Source: Lunularia cruciata (Eukaryota > Streptophyta > Marchantiopsida > Lunulariales > Lunulariaceae). From it: 64,000 bases of DNA. Under the pieces are notes generated by a model. The model was not told the origin of the DNA. It was given only the letters and a program-made list of their open reading frames with translations, and searched no databases. The translations under genes and the position numbers were made by a program. The stretch lies in assembly GCA_948567375.1 (NCBI GenBank), contig OX419756.1, positions 8,313,001-8,377,000 on the forward strand, written 5' to 3'. Of this stretch, positions 11,606-24,480 are shown in pieces; position 1 is the first letter of the stretch, and each line of letters starts with the position of its first letter.

Positions 11606-13870
11606 TCATCATAGTAGTTTAGTAAGAATGCTAGTGCTGGCTACCTCTAAAATGATGGTTTTAGTGACCTTTATATTATGGGTCTTTTGCTGCATGTTGA
11701 TGTGCTAGTGCTTTGGATTCCAAGCTGCTAATTCTGTGGTAATTTTGGTATTAGTTATAACTGCATTCTGTCAACTTTGACTACAGGTCACAACCTTTGT
11801 TAGGCTGACGTCGGCTACTTGTAATGGAAGTTACTGTAAACATTTTACTGCTACTGCACATCAGTGGTATAGATTTAGTGATACTTTTAATGCTGGGTTT
11901 TATAACCTCTTATGTCAATGATTATTTTGGTGATTTGACCCACTGATTTCCTGCTTCTTTAGTTGTTGCTTTCGTGGTTTTATTGATAGCCTCTTGGTAT
12001 TTTCAGCTAGAACGACTGAGATACTGTCCACATTAATACGTTTAGAGTCAGTAATCTCTAGAATGTCTGGCGTATTAGACTTGCAAATGCTTCAAAACAA
12101 TGCAGCTGTATTTGGCGTTTAGAACTGCACTTGCAATCAAATTGTCCAAATTTGAATTATCCGGGTTTGTGCATATAGATTGAGCTAACTGGTCTAAAAG
12201 CGGGTGCTATCGGCGATTACAGCATTTATTTGAGAAAGAATTTTTTTAATTTTGTAGAAAAGTGAAGAGTTTCTAAACTTTTTTCTTTAGTATCATCTGC
12301 TAATAATTTTTTATTTACAATTAAAAATTTATTGATCATAAATAATATAATATATTTATTAAATCATAAAAAAATAAATTTAGGTGAATATTTTGTTTTT
12401 AAATTTTTATTTATACATTGTACATAATTTTAAAATTAGACAAGAATTTTTAATTTAAAATCTGAGGACCAAAATGAGGAAATGACTTACAATGGTACCG
12501 GATATGATACTTGATACTGTAAAACAATGAATCCATACTTGATATTGTTAAAATAATTCAAGAATGGACAGAAACCTGACTTGTGTCCACCAATAACGTT
12601 ATCTCAAATAATATTGCTCATGCTCATGTTCCGGCAGTTAGAATTCATATCTTATGCATACCTATCAACCCCATAACGTTATTGCTTATGTTCCGGGATA
12701 TTTAGATTACGCATAACTACATATTGTTTAGGTTTACCACATAGTACATAGTCGAACGTAAAACATTATATAAGTACATTGTGAAAGATCACAGTAACAA
12801 TCATATGAAGAGGACTTGATGCAGTTTTATAGTAGTGGTTTTACATTACTAGTTTTGTTAGAGTGCTTTTATGTGCCATGAAATTATGGTGTCATCATTG
12901 TGAAATAATAATGACAATATGCTTATGAGTCAAGTAAGTTAACCAGACATCACTAGTGTATTTTCAAATCAAAACCTGCACATATGAAAAATTGAGTATC
13001 AAAACTATTCCCAAACAAATAATAAATTTTTTATTAAGGATTTAAATAACAAGTTTTGGAAATTCAACCAAGCTAATTTAACTATGGTCACAACTAAAGA
13101 CTAAGGTTAGAGCAAATATTGCTTTTGTTCCATCTGCAATTATATTTCCCTTTATTTACCAATGTTTCCTCATTTCTTGGTTTCACTCATTGTTATACAA
13201 TACTTAGCTTGGATTTAGAAGTGAAGATTGAAGCTTTGATATTTAAAACTTGATTTCACTTGCAATTGATTTTGTCATGTAAATCATGAAAGACTAACAA
13301 GGTTTTGTCAATCGCGAGTTCTTTAATATCTTGTCAGATTTCTATATGAATGAATTTTTTTAGTAGGATCTTTGATTGGTTTAAATTCATAGATTGCATA
13401 AATACAAATTTTGATACACACATCAAAGGGAGTCCCACTTTATGATACATTTGGTGGGCATTTCTACAATTCATATAGCTCCTACTTCCAAAGTATTAGA
13501 AGACTTGCCTAGAGATTGTAGATTGCACTCCCTTGGTATGTAGCATGCACAAGGAAATCAACACCAAGAAGGCCAGAGAGGACCAGCTATAGAAGGGCAT
13601 GAACAAGGCGAGAGACTATTGAGTGTGGAGTCTGATTGGGGTTTTCAGGATATGACACTAAACATTGGTAGGATGTATGGGCTGAAGACAAATTTTGGAC
13701 TCAGCTCCATAGTTGGAGTGCTGCAAAAATTTTATATCTAGAACATGGAGAGAAAAACCTAATCAGAGTAGTACAGATGTGGACATAAGCAATTGTCTTG
13801 GCTGAACCATGTAATATCTATGTATGTGTTTTTCTTTCCTTTTCTCCTTTTGATTTTCAATCTTGTTTTT
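11606..13870. other. AT-rich intergenic stretch, nothing recognised
   Basis: No open frame over 60 codons and no recognisable protein was found. From about 12240 the sequence becomes strongly AT-rich with runs of T and A. No tandem repeat or transposon terminus was identified. Confidence 0.5.
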
Positions 13871-13879
13871 AGACAATCA

Positions 13880-15400
13880 GATTCTCATTTCTAGTATAGA
13901 CCATTTCAAGGAAGAAGCCAAGAAGGTGAACTCCTTGATACAAAAGTTTTTTGAGGTAAAGAGACATAATTCCCCATGCCCCAGTAGTGTCTCTTTGTAG
14001 AAGGAACATGAGAAGGAAGTGAGTAGAGTGAGGCACAAGCTAAGGAAGCTATGGATGGAGAAGAAGGAGATGCAGTTGAAATACAAGGACCAATTGAGGG
14101 CTAGGAGCAAAGAGGTGGAAAGCCTTTTCCATGAAATGAACAATGCAAACATTTGATTGGCCACCTTCAACATTCAAATGACCAAGTATTAAAAGGAGGT
14201 GCCTTGTAGTTGGAAACTCAGGCAAAGGATCTTGAATTAGCCAATTAGAAGGAAGAGGAAAGAGAGCAAATGCATACGGCATTCTAGGAAGACTTCCAAG
14301 CAAAGTGCCAACACTTGCAAGAGTTGAAGCAGCACAACATCCAGCAAGCGGAAGAAGTCCAAGAATAGGAGAAGAGCTACTATTGCTATAGAAGCAAGAG
14401 TATGAAGACAAAGATCAACAAACTAAAACTATAGGTACAAAAATTGGAGGGGAATGTCTATGAGGAGGAGCAGATGGACTAGCTAGCTCTTGCACTAAAA
14501 GTGCATTTCGATAGGAAGTTCAACAAAGTTCCTAATTCCTATTTCCTGAAGATTGTAGGCTACAAGGAGCACATCAAGGAAGTTCTTTGGCAACTCAAAG
14601 GCAAATGGTGCTCTTCACAACAAAGTACAAAGCCAAAGGTGATTCCTTTGGTAGTAGAAGGAACCATAGTGCTATATTAGTCTGTACCTAGCCATTTCTC
14701 CTAGTAATTATACATAGAACTTAGCAACACTTGTAAGAAATGCAAACTCAACCAAGAATAAGAAGTTCTTTGTAAAGTTTGTAAGATAAAAGCCAAAGAA
14801 CTTTAACCATGTAGGAATTTGGGATAAATGCTTTTGGGTTTGTACTACCACTTTTGAGTGGTAACTTCAAGGGAAGGAGGATTTATGATTCATCCACTAA
14901 CCTTGGGGAAGAATTTACACCTTTCCTTACACTTATAAATCTTAATCAGGCAATTATAATAGGATAAGATAGGAATTAAGACCTTAATTGGTGGTGGCGG
15001 ATTAGTTAGGTTTGGCAAGGACCCACTTAGCCATTAGAGACCCTTTGGGGTAGAGTGGAGTAGAAGTAGGACATTTTACATAAGGCTTTGACCCAATAAT
15101 TTCAAAGTCCACTTTTCCATGCAACTTTGCATACAAACCAAAATCCAGTCTGATTAATGTGTATGCACCTAGTCAACTAACAACAAATGGTCTTGCACAA
15201 ATAGTGTTCAAATCATATAGTAGGAGCTTGAGTTGTTTGAATTTTGGAGAGAGGATTTGCACTTGGGTTTGAAGGTGTAGAGTAGACAAATGATGGACTT
15301 GATCAGTCATAAGTGCCACAAGTAACACAAAATTAAAAAAATTAGGGACATCTAATTCCCACAAAGACTCCTTTCGTGGCATTCCTTCTAGGAAAGATAG
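13880..15400 (+). repeat. Left arm of a large diverged inverted repeat; decayed coiled-coil-coding sequence
   Basis: Read on the plus strand, pieces of a charged, coiled-coil-like protein appear across several frames and stops. Examples are KEVSRVRHKLRKLWMEKKEM near 14030 and, near 14500-14620, LALKVHFDRKFNKVPNSYF followed by GYKEHIKEVLWQLKGKWCSS. The same order of segments appears on the minus strand at 17440-18960, where the second copy reads DRKFYKVHNSYVKKI and NYKERTKEV. Downstream DNA also matches in inverted orientation, for example TGATCAGTC followed by AAGTGCCACAAGTAACA at about 15300-15330 here and near 17500 on the other arm. I do not recognise the protein. It is a repeat family with a decayed gene, possibly a transposon. 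Confidence 0.7.
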
Positions 15401-16579
15401 TACATGTTATTGGGTTGAAGGCTTTAGGGAGAAGTGAATCATCACTTGTAGGGTAACTTTGGTAATATTTTTTTAGAGAGATTTAGGATTTTCTGTTTTC
15501 AATAGAGCATCGCAAAGGGCATCTCTATTTTGAGCGGTTCCTACCCAGTGGTTTAACTAGCAATAATAAACAAACTATGCCTTGTGACACATTCCTCTCA
15601 CTTTTAGTCATTTTTACCCATATCTTCATGTATAGACTAGGTCTTACTGATTATACTATTAGTACATTGACATTGGGTTGTCACAAGCTACTTTATAAGA
15701 GGACTTTGTTTATATTGCTTGTCTTAAGAGATAGTTTAGCCATAAGATCCTACATATTTCACCTGATTATAGTAGAGTATGATCTTGAGTCAAGTTGGAG
15801 AGTATAGTAGAGTAATACAAGCCCTATATCCTTTGTTTATGGCTAGTCCCATTGACAATACTATTTCTTTTTTTTGGCTTTTACATCCTTTGCTAGGAAT
15901 CATTAGAGGATCTAAAGTATCAACTTAGAACTATTGTGTATTGAGAGATTTGCACATATATTATGCATAGTCTCACACTTCTCCTTAAGAAGCTTATTAT
16001 GGATGATTTATAAGCATCTTAGAGATTACTTCATCTATCAAGAAGTAAATAGTTTACTTCCTGATAGATTATCACTTTAGTGGTCTTATAAAGTTGTTTC
16101 AAGTGGTGGTAGTAGTAGCCAAGGGGAATTTCTACATTAATTAATTAAGTGCTAGCTTTTAGTCAACTTCCTATCATGAAAGATAAAAAATATATTAATT
16201 GATCATTATTGGAGAGGTCTTGCATCTTGTTAGCCAGATCATTGTCCTACAATATAGCTCTCAATTCTAACAATATCTTAGTCTAAACCAATTTGGAAGT
16301 GCTATATAAGAGTGTGTGATGCTAATTCTCTAGGGATTAAAGCACTCATAGATATCCACCTAAATTGGATTGTTCTATAAGTAGGTATTGAGAAATTTTT
16401 GTGATTTTGTTACATATACATCCATCTTTAGAGATATTAGGGAGGTTGGTGGATCCTTGGTAAATATTATTATTTTTGTTATCCTTTTATAGTTCTCCTT
16501 CTCTTTACTACCAACATGGCTTCTCACAAGAAAAAGTTAATGTTCTTTAATAAATTTTTGGTACATAATAGGGAGATCT
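15401..16579. other. Loop segment of the inverted repeat, upstream of the RT remnant
   Basis: AT-rich sequence without a recognisable gene. The 76-codon frame at 15577-15807 may be a further decayed part of the retroelement whose RT motif appears at 16665. I could not identify a reverse transcriptase motif in it, so that link is speculative. Confidence 0.35.
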
Positions 16580-17096
16580 TTTAGGGTAATCTCTATTTGC
16601 TATGGCTCATTTTTATACTCCCTTATCTACTACATAGGCTATGTCAAGTTGTGTTGTTCACTCTTTTGCAAACAATACATATATTATGGGCCATGTAGAT
16701 CAAATTAGGCAAAACTTTGATTACTTGACTATTGAACTTCATTTGGTAAGCTTTAGAGTAAAGTGTCAAAGAGTAAAGCATGATCCTATTTAATTATTCC
16801 TTCTCACCTCTAGTTTCCATATGGATGTTCCTCCTCTCTTCTAGCTTTCATAGGGATGTGTTACATCCACTTATGACCTATAGATTCTTGGAGTGCCAAG
16901 AGGGTTGAAAGCTTTGTCACATGTTTTAAAATGCCATGCTTGTAGAGGATACATTTCTATGGATGATCCTTCTCTACTAGGAGATCTGCAAGTGGTATTT
17001 GGTATATACTCTCATGTTGTATTTCTCTCTAACCAACTACATATTTCACATAGTTCTTTCTTCTCCTACCTTCTTATTATATTTGAGAGCTCTTGA
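16580..17096 (+). mobile_element. Decayed reverse-transcriptase segment of the RLE-type retroelement
   Basis: One frame from 16665 to 17096 is interrupted by four stops (TAA once, TAG three times) but keeps the order of a non-LTR reverse transcriptase. FANNTYIMGHVDQI at 16665 looks like the catalytic FADDTYI box with both aspartates changed to asparagine. It is followed by a KCQRVKHDP block, then ILGVPRG near 16885, then DDPSLLGDLQVVFGI, which aligns with DDHPALGDPQVVFGIL in the copy at 41099-41150. A TAG-GGT-AAT at 16582 in another frame may be a decayed QGD motif. The element is dead. This copy is the only one in the window that shows the catalytic core. Confidence 0.7.
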
Positions 17097-17439
17097 AAAG
17101 AGTACTTGTAACAACCTAGTGTAGACATATTTAGTAGAATGGTAAGAATGAGTCAATCCCATGAGGATATGGATTGGAAATGATTAGAAGTGAAGAGAAA
17201 GTGTTATAATGTGCAAATTTTATATTTTTTATGTTTAACCTCTTGTGCAAGAACCAGTCCCGGTATGAGGGTATAGATACCTACTACAGCACTCTATGAT
17301 AAACTAGAAAGATCCTAAATTACTCTTAAATTTACTAATTGAAGTTAAAGTTGATGGTGCAATTTACTCCCAAAGTTCACTTTGCCCCAAAGCCCTCAAT
17401 CTGGATGGCATGTTCTCCTTTTCCTTCAAGGCACACCAC

Positions 17440-18960
17440 CATAGTGGCTTAATTGGCAAGCAAATATCCTTGAATTTTGATTCTATGTTACTTGTGGCAC
17501 TTGGACTGATCAAATATCTACACATTTAAAATCCAATTTTCAACACTCTCCCTAGGATTCAAACAACTAAAATCCTATTGTGAGATTTGCACCTCTACTC
17601 TTGCAAGGGAATTTGAACTCAGACACTAGGTGAATACAGATTGATCAAACTGGACTTTGGATTGTATACAATATTGCATGGAAAAGTGGAATTGTTCATT
17701 ATTGAGCCAAAGCCTTATGTATAGTTTCTAATTACTACTCCGCTTTGCTTTAAAGAGTCACTGATGGTGAATCATGTTCCTCATCAAACCTAACTACCAA
17801 CCACCATTGATTTTGGTCTTAATTTCTATCTTCCTAATTACACTTCTCTCAAGTCCTAGGGCAGCTGTCAATTCTTACCCAAGGTATGCACTGCAAGAAA
17901 TAAATTTCCTTCCCAAGCCACCACACCAAAGTGGTACTTGGTAGGGAAGGTGGTGTACACAAACAAATCCCATTTGTCCTGAAAAGTTCTATTGGACCAA
18001 AATCTTTAGTCTTGTCCTAAGTTACAAATTTACAAGGAACTTCTTTTAAGAGGATGGGTTTGGAATTCTATAGATATTTGCTAGGCCTATGCATAGTTTC
18101 TTGAAACCATAGTGGAATGCAGACTAATCTAATACAATAGTTCCTTTTTGTATCTCAAGTTCCTTTAGCACTGCACTTTACTTGGAAGAGCATTCTTTTC
18201 CCTTGAGTTGTCATTGAACTTCCTTAGTGCGCTCCTTGTAATTAGTTATCTTTTTCACATAAGAATTGTGGACCTTATAAAATTTCCTATCAGTATGGCT
18301 TTAGAGGCAAAGAGCAAGATGATACATCCTCTCCTCCTTGTAGGTCTTGCCCTCCAATTTCTCTAGTTGCAACTCAATTTGTGGATTTTGGCTTTGGTTG
18401 CTCTCACTCCATTTCAGCTTCCTCTTGGAGCAGTTCCATGAACTAAGTTCAAAATTCTTCCACTTGTTGTAGTCCTTCCTTCTTCTTCTCTTTGATCTGC
18501 AGACACCTCTTAGAGTTTACTTTCTTGGCTTCCTCCTTAATTGAATCTTGGGCCCAAATTGACTTCTTCTTGGAGCTTGTCTTCCTTTGCTTTCTTTGTG
18601 TAGATTAGATCTTATGCATCCTCCACACCAAGGTAGTGTTATCTACAATTTCAAGACACTCCTACTTATATTGTGGCAATAGGAGCTCCCTCAATTGCAA
18701 AACCACTCCCATTGAATGAATAATGAAGTAGGCTCCCTATGAAAATTGGCTAGTGGTGGGTCAGCTGACTTATGCTTCCTTTGTTTGTGGTATAGGGACT
18801 TCTAGTTTTTTTGCTATTGGTGCTAGAGTATTCCCTACTTTGATGTCAATCTCCTCATCTTTTGCTCCATTCTTGTTTTTGAGCCAAATGTCTTCTTGAA
18901 CTTCAAGCCACAGTTCCTTCCCTTCTTCTAAGGGTGCAACCTTCTTCTCTGATCATGGAG
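17440..18960 (-). repeat. Right arm of the large inverted repeat; decayed coiled-coil-coding sequence
   Basis: On the minus strand this arm reproduces the segments seen at 13880-15400 in the same order: a long charged helix-rich part near 18960-18340, then YKEERMYHLALCL, DRKFYKVHNSYVKKI, NYKERTKEV and QLKGKECSSK near 18330-18180. The non-coding part then ends in TGATCAGTCCAAGTGCCAC. It has several in-frame stops and frame changes, so it is not a working gene. Divergence from the left arm is substantial, so these are two old copies of one family, not a recent inversion. The family was not recognised. Confidence 0.7.
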
Positions 18961-20323
18961 GTTAAGAGATTCCCTCTCAAATCCCCACTATTCTTCTCCC
19001 TCCTTACTATTGTCTCATGTATCATCTCAGAATCTTGTCAAATCCTAATCCCAAAGCAAGAACCCAAATGCTTGCTCTAAATTACTTCTCTCTTACATTA
19101 CATTTCTCATTGATTTGTTGCTAGACTTAAAAAGATGGTTTTGTGAGCCTTATTCATGATTTTTTGAATAAACATCATCTTCACTAGACTGCTAAAGAAA
19201 TGAGTACAAATTTGCTTTGGCTAAAAGGTAGAAAAATTTGAGGAACTAGCACTCAATTGCACTCACTTCTAGATTAAAAACAATGTTGATGTTGCAAAAA
19301 GTGGAATTGATCATTCCACACTTTGTTTTACAGTGAAGTCTTCAATCACTCTTCAGCCACAAGTGGTTGACCACTCCCTTGAGTCCCTATCATGCACTTA
19401 ATGTGTGGTACCTTACACACATGAAAAACATCTTCCTCCTCAATAGTCATTGTTAACAAGGCAAGTAATGAGCGGAATGCCAACCGTCTATCTTAGAAAG
19501 CAAATGACCCTTCTTGAAGTAAAATGGTCAACCTTGAACTAGGTGGTGGCACATTCAAATGTGTGTACTGTTCTTGACATCTGTAGGCCTTGTGACAAAT
19601 GATGATGGGGCAAACTCATTTAGTTGAGTTTTGGTCTCAATTTCTCTTCTTCGGATATCAAAGTGCTTCTATACATACATCTTTTTGCTACAATTCTTCT
19701 CCACCAAAGCCATTTGCACTTGAGTCTTCTTTGGTCCGGTGTAGGATTTAGCATTCTTCATCTAGATGACATTATGGCTTATGATCTTTGCTTCAGGTTG
19801 TTGACTCTCTTAGGCACAACCTAGAGGACTGCTATATTCAAGAGCTTTCTCCTCCAAGATTCTACTAACTCATAATTTTCTCACCAATAAAAATGAAACT
19901 AAAGAAAAAATACAACTAATGCAAAAATGTGTGAACCATTGTACCATGGGATTTTTTGGTGATATCATTAGACTAAGGACCTTTGGATGTCTAAAAAGGG
20001 ATTTTCATATAGATAAATATCTTTACAAGTTTTTTTATGGAGGGGTAGGCCTATAATCTCTACAATTTTGGGTAGAATGAGTTGAGAATGTCTTCTCAAC
20101 TCCTTTGCTTTCCTCTCAATTTGTGGTTGTTGAGAAGCAGATCTTGGAGATATATGTGATTGAGGGAGAGGAGTGATCCTTTCTCGTACATGTACTATTT
20201 TGAAAAATTAAAAACAGATTATGCTCACAAGATGATCTTCCATCTTTTGCCTTTTTGCAAAGGTTTGCAATGTTCCTTGATGGACTTCTAATTTCAATAT
20301 GAGCTACATTCTCCCCTAGTTGA
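18961..20323. other. AT-rich stretch, no supported gene
   Basis: Nothing recognisable was found. Short frames (66 codons at 19624) have no motif. Confidence 0.5.
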
Positions 20324-20355
20324 TATTTATTTATTTATTTATTTATTTATTTATA
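20324..20355. repeat. (TTTA)n microsatellite
   Basis: About eight units of a TTTA repeat precede the retroelement copy that starts near 20356. A second T-rich simple region lies at 21600-21690. Confidence 0.9.
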
Positions 20356-21055
20356 TTCCTCTTGCTATTAAGACATGTCTTTGTTCTTGCATTTGCAAAG
20401 GTATAGACTCTTGGATCTAAACTTGACCTTGTATAAGAGCATTTTGACTTGCATCAACCACTTCTCTACAATAATGAGATTCTCCATAGGCTTGGTCTAC
20501 ACATCTGCACTTTCATTACTCACTTGTGAGTGTTGTACTACCTTAAATTTAATAAAGGTCCATATGACTTGTTGTATATCTGAAGAGAAAAGATAATTAT
20601 CCATACCGCCATCAAAGATATATAGTATTTGTAACTGTCTATGAAAGTATATACTCTAGTTGAAGGGAATATTTTTATCCTTTACAATGATGTAAGTTAG
20701 AGAAGACTTGTATCTAATCCGCAATGATCAAGTGATAGAAGTGGATATGGTGGTTATGGTTATGGATCTCACATCTGATTTAGTTTTGTAGGGGGGATTA
20801 TGCATTCTCTTGGATTCTAGTCCATGATGATCAGGTGATAGAAGTGTATAATAGTGTTATAGATCTCATACGCTATGCAATTTTGGAGGGGGTGATTATG
20901 GTTACTCTTGGATAGAAAGGTGAGCTCCCTAATGATTGCTAAGGTTTCCAAGTATAGGAGTATGGAATGAGTTCATCTCTTTGTTCCTTTAACTTTCAAG
21001 TTGTATAGAGCAATGGATAAGACGTTAATATATTTATTAGAGATTGTGCACTAAT
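20356..21055 (+). mobile_element. Diverged RLE-type retroelement copy with internal duplication
   Basis: The 73-codon frame at 20375-20596 aligns with 41755-41960: RLLDLNLTLYKS, STIMRFSIGLVYTSALS and SLLTCECC, the start of the zinc knuckle. From 20720 a degenerate endonuclease region follows. It contains the block ATGATCAAGTGATAGAAGTG and, about 110 bp later, a second version ATGATCAGGTGATAGAAGTG, so part of the domain is duplicated in tandem. The copy fades near 21055 within the region equivalent to 42320. The 3' tail was not found. Confidence 0.75.
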
Positions 21056-22377
21056 CTACTATTTGAAATAACAAAGAGCCTCACTTTCATATTTACTATT
21101 ATACATTTTACCTTGGATAGTATATGTGCATTGTTCATTAAATAACATAAGTATGGACAATATGTAGGAGATTTTTCTAGAAAGCTCCAATTGTTTATAA
21201 ATAAGATAACCTATAAATAATCTATAACTTTGATATCCTATGCACAATAGGATAAATTTCTCATTTTGATATTATTGGGTTTAGTCTCATTTATCCTCTA
21301 GGGTTTTTCTTTGTAAGGATTGGTGAAATTCTTGTTATCTATACCATCACCATTATATTTACATTATAGTACTATATATCATATAATTTTAATTCAAATC
21401 ATACATTTCAAAATGGTAACTTTGTTTTATTTATTGATATAATTTTACCATTTTATATATCACATTCAATATATGATTATCATAATAAATATATATTTCC
21501 TTATGCATAAGTGTACATCCAGATACAAATGATCTGTATCTAGAGCCTCATACCATTTTCAAACTATATTCTCCATCTGTCATATCGTATGATTAAAGCT
21601 CTATTTATTTATTTATGTATTGTGTATTTATGTATTTTTTTATATTTTTATTATTTTTATTTTTTATTTTTTTTATTTTTGATGAGTTTTGACTCTACAT
21701 CTAGATATATCTTTTTCCTTCTTGCGGATCCGGGAAGATCTTTTGAATTGTTGCATTGAATCTAATATTTACTTGAAGTAAGTATATCAAGCAAGATTGC
21801 ATCCATCCGACGACTCATCCAACCATCTGCTTCCACCAACAATTTCAGAAGGCTCTTATGCGATTCACATGGCTCTTTGGGGCGGCAGCAGCCCACTAAA
21901 TGACAAAGTATAGCAATGATAATTCTGCCTGAGCTCATGCACACGTCTGGTTTGGCTTACGTTCAAACCCTTGGCCAGAGCTTACACGTCAGGTAGCTCT
22001 AGCTCCATCTAAGTCCTTCGATTGGGAGGTTTTCTAGGTTAATGGGTTCGATGATACAATGGGCAATACAACTTACAAACGTCCCATTTTATGACAGGTT
22101 TAGTTTTCACGAGAGCAAGCATATCAACTTTCCAAGCAAACATATCAGGGTTCTGATTTTTGACCTTTGAGATTGATCAGATATGTAATATATTGTAACT
22201 TTTTCATTTTTGGATGTGTTGGGTTATTCTATAGCTCAAATTGAAGGTTATACAATGCTTGTCATGTGTTATTTAAAATGAAGACAATAGATTAATATTA
22301 CAGTGACATTGGTGAGATGAAATTTCTCTTTCAAACCAAACTTTTCAATGTATATTTTTTGAATTTTGTACAACAGA
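21056..22377. other. AT-rich stretch before the Harbinger element
   Basis: No gene was recognised. T-rich simple sequence with TTTA units lies at about 21600-21690. The left end of the Harbinger element should be within or just before 21950-22370, but I could not identify a terminal inverted repeat or a TTA/TAA duplication. Confidence 0.45.
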
Positions 22378-23420
22378 ATGGAAGAGATTGTACAGAATGA
22401 GAATGTTTTGGGAGCTCTTCCACCTATAGAACCAATTACATTGGTGAGAGATTTGCTTGGTGAAAAAAAGAAAAATTCATCATCAAAGGATGCTCTTGTG
22501 AGAGGTATGATTTTGACTATTTCATATGTAGATTGGAATACTATTCTAAAATAATAATAAGTTGATTATTTGTCTACTGTTGTCAATTGTGTTTCTAGTG
22601 TTTCCATTCCAAAAAAGGCTAAAGTGGAGTGGATTTCTAGTCATGTGAAGCTTTTTTTGGATTTGTATGAAGACATTTATTTTAATCATTGTAACCAAGG
22701 CAATGTAAGTCAGGATAAGTGGAAGGTGTTTGCTAATAGGTTCAGTGAAGCTATCAATATAACACCACCTTATGAGCCACAGATTCTCAAGAATAAGCTT
22801 GATGGTCTAATTAAAAAATACAGGGTTGAGAAACAAAAACACACCATAGGCATAGAACCAAGTTCATGGGAGTTCTATGAACAGATGCATAGAATTAGAG
22901 GTGGTTCACCCAAAGAACAAGGCATTCTAGGAGCATGTGATGGTGGTATTAACACTTCAATAACTAGTGAGAGAGGGTTTCTAGACTTGACTGATGAAAC
23001 TATTGATGGGAGTGAGGAAGCATCTCATATAAATCAAACTGAAAAATCATGTATGGATGTTTTGATATTTGATGATGAGAAAGAAACACCACAAGTCTCT
23101 ACACCTTCTCTAAAAAAAATTGGTAATCAGGCCAAAATCAGTCCCAAGACAAAAGCTTGTGCTCAACCTGGTGTTGTTGGGCAACGTAACAAAAAGCAAA
23201 GAGTATCAAAAGAAGGTGAATACGGAATGCAAAAGTGTATGCTTGAATTTACTCAAGTAGTGAAGGAAGCAAATGAGAAGAGATCCTTGCAGGAAGATTG
23301 TAAATTTGATTTGATGATGGTTCAATAACAATGCAAGATGGATTTAATGAGCCAAATGCTTAAACTGAAACATATGGAGCTTGAAATCTTGAGAAACAAC
23401 CAACGTGGACCGACATCTTG
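22378..23420 (+). pseudogene. Myb/SANT-like (trihelix) accessory gene of a PIF/Harbinger element
   Basis: PIF/Harbinger transposons carry, besides the transposase, a Myb-like gene whose product helps the transposase enter the nucleus and bind DNA. A short first frame starts at the ATG at 22378 and ends at 22554. The main frame continues to 23328 and holds a Myb/SANT-like region, with VEWISSHVKLFLDLYEDIYF, DKWKVFANRF and ILKNKLDGLIKKYRVEK. A W-containing SSWEFYEQMHRIRGG block follows, then a basic stretch (QRNKKQRVSKEG) and a C-terminal helix ending near 23420 after one stop. A GT/AG intron (22505-22598) between the first two parts is suggested, but it leaves the frame off by one. The transposase relic lies on the opposite strand, tail to tail. 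The family call is good. The stops and frame mismatch suggest inactivity. Confidence 0.7.
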
Positions 23421-23441
23421 AGTAAGTAAATACCTTCACTC

Positions 23442-24480
23442 TCAAACTACATTTGCTATATCTAGATGAGCATGAGTACTTTTGAATTGCTTGTACAAAG
23501 CTGCTCTTACTAATTCACCTTTAGTTGTACTCCATTTATCTGCTGCAAATCCTAGGAGTGGCAAAATATGTGCTCCATTTATATGCTCATCTACTACATT
23601 GATGTCATTAGGTAATGGTTCTCCTTGTTGAATTACAAAGTTGTGTAGTACTGCACATGCAAGTGTCACTCTTGGAACAACTTCAATCGCATTTGACAGT
23701 CCCTTAGTGTGCTCCATCTACCTTTCAATTGACCAAATGCATTCTCCACACGTACACGTGCTTTTGATGTATGGTTTTCAAATACATTCTGCATAGGTTC
23801 TCCTTGATGTGAATGTAGATGCCAACGTTTCAACAACCATTGACGTAATGGATAGGCTATATCTCCAAGGATCGCTGGTGAAATCACTTGTATCGTATGG
23901 TTTTCTTGTGGCAAAATGAGTGTTGGGTGAGTGAGAGTTGTCCTTGATTCCATTGCTTGATATAAATTGGACTGTCATAAATGTGCAACATCGTGAGTAG
24001 ATCCAAGTATTGTACAACACAAGTCACAAAACCAAAGATCCAAATCACAAACGCCTTGTAGTAGAACCGAGTAATCTGAGTGTCTATTCCTATAGTGTTT
24101 AGAATAAATCTCATAGCTTGTTTGGTTCTCAATTTGATATGTGTACCATCTATACAACCAATGATTTGTGGAATTCCACAGATCTGTGTAAACTTTGACA
24201 TGCTCTCAATAAATTTTGCTATTGTAGGCCATTTGATGTATTTAGAGTATATTTTGTCTTTATCTGCTAGTATCTCGACTATAATTATAGTGTACTTCAC
24301 TATAGTCTATTCACCAAGACAATACAGATCACTAAGAGTTCTCAATGGTGAATTGTGTGCAAATTTGTGTAAAACTACAGCTACACATTTTTCTAACTAC
24401 ACTCTTTTTCTAGCATATAGCCATTCAGACATAGCATGCATATGTAGTTCAATCTCATCAACCAATTTCTTAACTAGTAT
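23442..24480 (-). pseudogene. PIF/Harbinger transposase (DDE_Tnp_4 type), frameshifted
   Basis: Harbinger transposases are DDE nucleases. Read from 24480 downward, pieces in different frames give the full order of the family. The first is LEKCVAVVLHKFAHNSPLRTL, in two overlapping parts and ending in a TAG. GIPQIIGCIDGTHIKLRTK follows with the first catalytic Asp, then YSVLLQGVCDLDLWF and GSTHDVAHL with the second Asp region. AILGDIAYPLRQWLLKR and VRVENAFGQLKGRWSTL carry the catalytic Glu, and TLACAVLHNFVIQQGEPLP comes last. At least one stop and three frame changes break it. The Myb-like partner gene converges from the left. Terminal repeats were not found. Confidence 0.88.

Noticed and set aside
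22505-22598. GT/AG intron joining the two Myb-like frames
   Set aside because: The borders look plausible but the joined frame is off by one base, so it is mentioned only as a possibility.
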